Shown here in pieces: positions 26,365-29,632 of a stretch of 29,632 nucleotides of DNA. Source of the stretch: Anaerofilum sp. (lineage in GTDB: Bacteria; Bacillota; Clostridia; Oscillospirales; Ruminococcaceae); the NCBI GenBank assembly GCA_020024115.1, contig JAHHUF010000010.1:1-29632 (forward strand). The letters run 5' to 3'. The notes under the pieces were generated by a model. That model ran no database searches and was not told the DNA's origin. It was given only the letters and a program-made list of their open reading frames with translations. Made by a program: the position numbers and the translations under genes. Position 1 is the stretch's first letter. The number at the start of each line of letters is the position of its first letter.

Positions 26365-26448
26365 AAGAATTTTACAGTTAGATTTTCTCTCATTACCAAG
26401 GACAGTGGATGAAATGTTTGATGCTGTCCAAGATAAAAAGGAGTTAAT

Positions 26449-26823
26449 ATGGCAAACAAAAATCAGGGGCGTTTGGCCGAGGACATGAAACGAGAGGTTA
26501 TTTCTATTATCTCCAACATGAAAGATCCCCGTTTGCAGGGATTCTTGACTGTGATGCGAGTGGAAGTGACCCCCGATTTGGATGTGGCAAAGGTTTATGT
26601 GAGCATGATGGGGCAAGAGGGCGGAACTGCTGAGGCAGTGAAGGCTTTAAACAAAGGTGCTGGATATGTTCGTACTGAAATCAGCCGCAGAATGCATATC
26701 CGAAAAGCACCCAGATTTGTATTTGTAGCAGACGATGGTGCAGTGTATGCGGCACATATCAACCAAATTTTGGCAGATTTGCACCAAAAGGAAGCTCATA
26801 AGGAGGAGCAGGCGGATGAGTGA
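26449..26823 (+). CDS. rbfA: ribosome-binding factor A
   Basis: A 124-residue 30S assembly factor that acts near helix 1 of 16S rRNA. It follows the usual RbfA pattern: RLAEDMKREVISIISNMKDP, then VEVTPDLDVAKVYVSMMG, and a late RKAPRFVFVADDG strand. AAAAGGAG lies seven bases before the ATG. The C terminus is charged (KEAHKEEQADE), and the last eight bases overlap the start of nrnA. Confidence 0.95.
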   Translation: MANKNQGRLAEDMKREVISIISNMKDPRLQGFLTVMRVEVTPDLDVAKVYVSMMGQEGGTAEAVKALNKGAGYVRTEISRRMHIRKAPRFVFVADDGAVYAAHINQILADLHQKEAHKEEQADE

Positions 26824-27781
26824 AACGCTGGACTTAACCGAAGTTTTAAGCCGTTTGCTGAAAGCAGAGCAGATTTTGCTGCTTTGCCATAAAAATCCGG
26901 ACGGGGACACTTTGGGCAGTGCAGGTGCGTTGTATCATGCACTGAAAAAGCTGGGCAAAACAGATGTGGCTGTGCTGTGTGCGGATTTGATTCCGCAACG
27001 GTACAGCTATATGAATATGGAACTGTTCCGTGGACAGTTTGAACCAAACTATATTGTTGCAGTGGATGTGGCAAGTATTCAGTTGTTTGGAGATTCTGTG
27101 CGGGAATATGCAGAACGCGTGGATTTGTGCATCGACCACCATCCCTCAAACTCAGGTTATGCCGATGCGCTGTATCTTGATGGTTCCGCATCTGCAACTG
27201 CGGAGATTATTTATGATCTGGTTTGCAAAATGGGGGTTGAGATTGACACCTGTTTGGCAGATTGTTTATACACCGGCATTTCCACCGATACAGGTTGTTT
27301 CCAATTTGGAAACACCAGCATCCGCTGCCATGAAGTTGCAGCAAAATTGATGGAAGCCGGAGCAAGAGTGCGCGAACTGAATATTATTTTGTTTGAAACA
27401 AAAAGTCGTGCAAGACTTGCCATTGAAAGTATTGCACTTTCTAATTTGGAGTATCATTTTGATGACCGCTGTGCAATGATTTATATGACACGGGAGCAAA
27501 TTGAAAGCACTGGCGTGGAAGCAAGTGATTTGGAAGGTTTGACCAGCCTGCCCCGTCAAATTGAAGGGGTTGAGGTGGGGATTACCCTGCGTCAATTGCC
27601 GTCGGGCAGCTATAAAATCAGCGTTCGCACTTTGCCTGGTGTCGATGCTTGTGCAATCTGCACCCGTTTGGGCGGCGGCGGACATGAAATGGCAGCAGGT
27701 TGTGAACTGATGGGCGGTTTGGACAACGCAAAACAGGCAATCCTTGCAGAGGTGGAGCGTGAACTATGCAAGGAATCCTGA
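26816..27781 (+). CDS. nrnA: bifunctional oligoribonuclease/PAP phosphatase NrnA (DHH family)
   Basis: A 321-residue DHH/DHHA1 phosphoesterase. NrnA-type enzymes degrade short RNA oligonucleotides and dephosphorylate 3'-phosphoadenosine 5'-phosphate. Metal-binding motifs are HKNPDGD (His25, Asp29, Asp31), a central VAVDVAS, and the DHH triplet at 107-109 (CIDHHPSN). The DHHA1 domain ends with GGGGHEMAAGCEL. AAGGAGGA eight bases before ATG 26816 fixes the start. Its first bases overlap rbfA and its last 16 bases overlap truB, so the three are probably coupled in translation. Confidence 0.94.
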   Translation: MSETLDLTEVLSRLLKAEQILLLCHKNPDGDTLGSAGALYHALKKLGKTDVAVLCADLIPQRYSYMNMELFRGQFEPNYIVAVDVASIQLFGDSVREYAERVDLCIDHHPSNSGYADALYLDGSASATAEIIYDLVCKMGVEIDTCLADCLYTGISTDTGCFQFGNTSIRCHEVAAKLMEAGARVRELNIILFETKSRARLAIESIALSNLEYHFDDRCAMIYMTREQIESTGVEASDLEGLTSLPRQIEGVEVGITLRQLPSGSYKISVRTLPGVDACAICTRLGGGGHEMAAGCELMGGLDNAKQAILAEVERELCKES

Positions 27782-28650
27782 TTATTGACAAACCAAAGGA
27801 ATGGACAAGTTTTGATGTGATTGCAAAACTGCGCGGAATTTTGCAGACAAGAAAATTGGGACATTCGGGCACCCTTGACCCTATGGCAACTGGTGTATTG
27901 CCTGTGTTTGTGGGGCAAAGTGCCAAAGCGGTAGACTTGCAGCTTAACCACACAAAAGCCTACCGTGCAAAAATTAAGTTTGGGATTTCAACGGATACAG
28001 GGGATATTACAGGTGAAGTGCTGTGCAGCAGCAAGGCTGTGATTCAAGAAGAACAGGTGAAAGAAATTTTGCCCGCTTTTGAGGGCGAACAAATGCAGAT
28101 TCCACCAATGTATTCCGCTGTCAAAATCAATGGTGTTCCTCTTTATAAAGCAGCCAGACAGGGGAAAACCGTAGAACGCAAGCCACGCCCCATTGAGATT
28201 CATTCCATTTCCTATTTGGGCAAAACAGGTGACAACGAATACGAAATCGAGGTTGCCTGCTCCAAAGGAACCTATATCCGTGTATTGGCGGAAGACATTG
28301 GTAAAGCATTGGGCTGTCCTGCGACTTTGTCAGGGCTGCGTCGGATTCGTGCAGGATTGTGGAGTGAAAAAGATGCTGTGACCATTGAACAGGTACAGAA
28401 AATGCGTGAAGAACAAGGGGTTGAGGCAATCCAGACCATGATGCTGGATACTGAAACTGTCTTTACGCCGCTGCCAATGGTTGAAGTGAATGAACAAACT
28501 TTCCACCGTTTGCTCAGTGGTGCACCAACCTATCGGTTTCCGGCAGAAGATGGACGGTATCGCGTTCGTTTTCAGGGGAAATTTGTGGGGTTAGCACAGG
28601 TGGAACAAAAAATTTTAAAAGTAGAGAAACTGTTTTGCGAAAGAGGGTGA
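27766..28650 (+). CDS. truB: tRNA pseudouridine-55 synthase TruB
   Basis: A 294-residue enzyme that makes pseudouridine 55 in the T-loop of tRNAs. It begins GILIIDKPKEWTSFDVIAKL, with the catalytic Asp38 in LGHSGTLDPMATGVLPV. Further family segments are PPMYSAVKINGVPLYKAAR and CSKGTYIRVLAEDIGKALG, followed by a C-terminal PUA-like region (about 230-294). The ATG lies within the last codons of nrnA, with GGTGGAG upstream. ribF begins six bases after its stop. Confidence 0.96.
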   Translation: MQGILIIDKPKEWTSFDVIAKLRGILQTRKLGHSGTLDPMATGVLPVFVGQSAKAVDLQLNHTKAYRAKIKFGISTDTGDITGEVLCSSKAVIQEEQVKEILPAFEGEQMQIPPMYSAVKINGVPLYKAARQGKTVERKPRPIEIHSISYLGKTGDNEYEIEVACSKGTYIRVLAEDIGKALGCPATLSGLRRIRAGLWSEKDAVTIEQVQKMREEQGVEAIQTMMLDTETVFTPLPMVEVNEQTFHRLLSGAPTYRFPAEDGRYRVRFQGKFVGLAQVEQKILKVEKLFCERG

Positions 28651-28656
28651 TGCCCA

Positions 28657-29565
28657 ATGCAGATATGCAAATCTGTCAATCAAAAACATCCCTTAGTAAA
28701 ATCCAGTATCGCTTTGGGGTATTTTGATGGTATTCATAAGGGGCATCGTGCTGTGATTCAAAGCGCAGTCAATTTTGCAGAACAAAATCAGATGCAACCG
28801 GCAGTATTTACCTTTGAATTGCCTGCACAAAATTCCATCAAAGGTAAACAATTGCTTTCATGGAATGAAAAACAAAAGCGGTTGGAACATTTGGGAGTGA
28901 AGTATTGCTATAAACCTCCGTTTGCTCAAATTCAGCAGATGACACCCAGACAATTTGTGGAAGAATATCTGAAACAAACCTGTGGTGCACAAGCGGTCTT
29001 TTGTGGGGAAAATTTTACCTTTGGAAAAGAAAAATCAGGCAATATTGTTTTGCTGAAACAACTTTGCCTGCAAAATAATATCCATTTGCAGATTGTGTCA
29101 ATGGCACACGTGCAAGGACAGCCAGTGTCCTCAACTCGTATTCGGAATCTTCTTTTGAATGGAGATGTGGAAACAGCCAATCTCTTGCTGGAAGAACCAT
29201 ACTGCATTGATTATCCTGTGCAGCATGGGGCAGGCAACGGCAATGTGTGGGGATTTCCCACCATTAACCAAGTGTTTCCCAAAGAAGCACTGATTCCAAA
29301 ACAAGGGGTGTATATCACATCTGCCCAATTGCAGGATGGAACCCGTCTGGCAGGGGCAACTGGTTTGGGAACACGCCCAACAGTGGGGGGAGAAGGTGTC
29401 ACTTGTGAAACTTTTTTCCCAAACTACCATGGAAATTTATATGGGCAAAGGGTGCGTGTAGAATTTTGCAAATACTTAAAGCCGGTTGTAAAATTTGAGT
29501 CAATTGACCAGCTGAAAGAATATGTTTTTGATGCAGTTCAGGCAGCATTGGATTATTTTAAATAA
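28657..29565 (+). CDS. ribF: bifunctional riboflavin kinase/FAD synthetase
   Basis: A 302-residue enzyme that phosphorylates riboflavin to FMN and adenylylates FMN to FAD. The N-terminal nucleotidyltransferase domain has GYFDGIHKGHR (HxGH-type motif) and SSTRIRNLL. The C-terminal kinase domain has GFPTIN, where the metal-binding Thr and Asn are kept, and CETFF, whose Glu matches the catalytic Glu of the family. The glycine-rich approach to PTIN (GAGNGNVW) and the late KPVVKF segment differ from the usual arginine-bearing GRxxGR and RPExKF forms, so the kinase half is somewhat diverged. A GAGGGTGAT ribosome site overlaps the truB stop. No FMN riboswitch is visible, as expected for an internal operon gene. 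Confidence 0.94.
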   Translation: MQICKSVNQKHPLVKSSIALGYFDGIHKGHRAVIQSAVNFAEQNQMQPAVFTFELPAQNSIKGKQLLSWNEKQKRLEHLGVKYCYKPPFAQIQQMTPRQFVEEYLKQTCGAQAVFCGENFTFGKEKSGNIVLLKQLCLQNNIHLQIVSMAHVQGQPVSSTRIRNLLLNGDVETANLLLEEPYCIDYPVQHGAGNGNVWGFPTINQVFPKEALIPKQGVYITSAQLQDGTRLAGATGLGTRPTVGGEGVTCETFFPNYHGNLYGQRVRVEFCKYLKPVVKFESIDQLKEYVFDAVQAALDYFK

Positions 29566-29632
29566 AACAAGCGAAATATATTTGGGAATACCCCATAAAA
29601 AGTTTTTATTAAAATACAGCATAGTTCTATTT

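Overview
The window looks like a housekeeping stretch of chromosome from a spore-forming, fairly A+T-rich low-GC Gram-positive bacterium of the class Clostridia, probably an Oscillospirales/Ruminococcaceae-type organism. The reasons are the complete Firmicutes-type rimP-nusA-ylxR-ylxQ-infB-rbfA-nrnA-truB-ribF operon, the SpoIIE sporulation phosphatase, an AbrB-type regulator with the cysteine-rich tail common in clostridia, a single-chain glycyl-tRNA synthetase, AGGAGG ribosome sites and occasional TTG starts. The order-level placement is an inference from general protein character; no rRNA is present. I see no phage genes, transposases, tRNAs, rRNAs or CRISPR arrays.

Layout. Positions 1-783 hold a promoter overlapped by two tandem 21-bp repeats and a ribbon-helix-helix protein gene, followed closely by clpB (830-3439). 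A WYL-type regulator (3615-4517) and oligoendopeptidase F (4746-6545) each have their own promoter. Positions 6707-10432 carry three tandem, diverged lipoproteins of the DUF3048 (YerB) family. On the minus strand is a histidine-phosphatase-family gene (10615-11256), divergent from an XRE-type regulator (11539-12225); both promoters in the gap between them carry inverted repeats that look like operators. An abrB-like gene (12412-12660) and trpS (12900-13901) follow on the minus strand. trpS is divergent from spoIIE (14105-16378). Next come a small acidic protein (16497-16856), glyS (17071-18474), an M29 aminopeptidase (18624-19865), a two-segment membrane peptide (19963-20211) and an acyltransferase-3 membrane protein (20316-21545).

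From 21552 to the end is the translation/RNA operon. A strong promoter and a leader hairpin precede rimP, and most later genes overlap or nearly touch, so they are probably translationally coupled. Its products act on ribosome maturation (RimP, RbfA), transcription elongation and termination (NusA), RNA binding (YlxR, YlxQ), initiation (InfB), nucleotide turnover (NrnA), tRNA modification (TruB) and flavin cofactor synthesis (RibF). The only sizeable gap, between infB and rbfA, contains a strong hairpin.

The parts least explained by known biology are the ribbon-helix-helix/clpB unit with its repeat-covered promoter, the three-member DUF3048 cluster, and the two dyads between the phosphatase and the XRE regulator. 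Nothing in the window is a clear new defence system or mobile system. Starts were chosen by ribosome-site spacing, and promoters and hairpins were found by eye.
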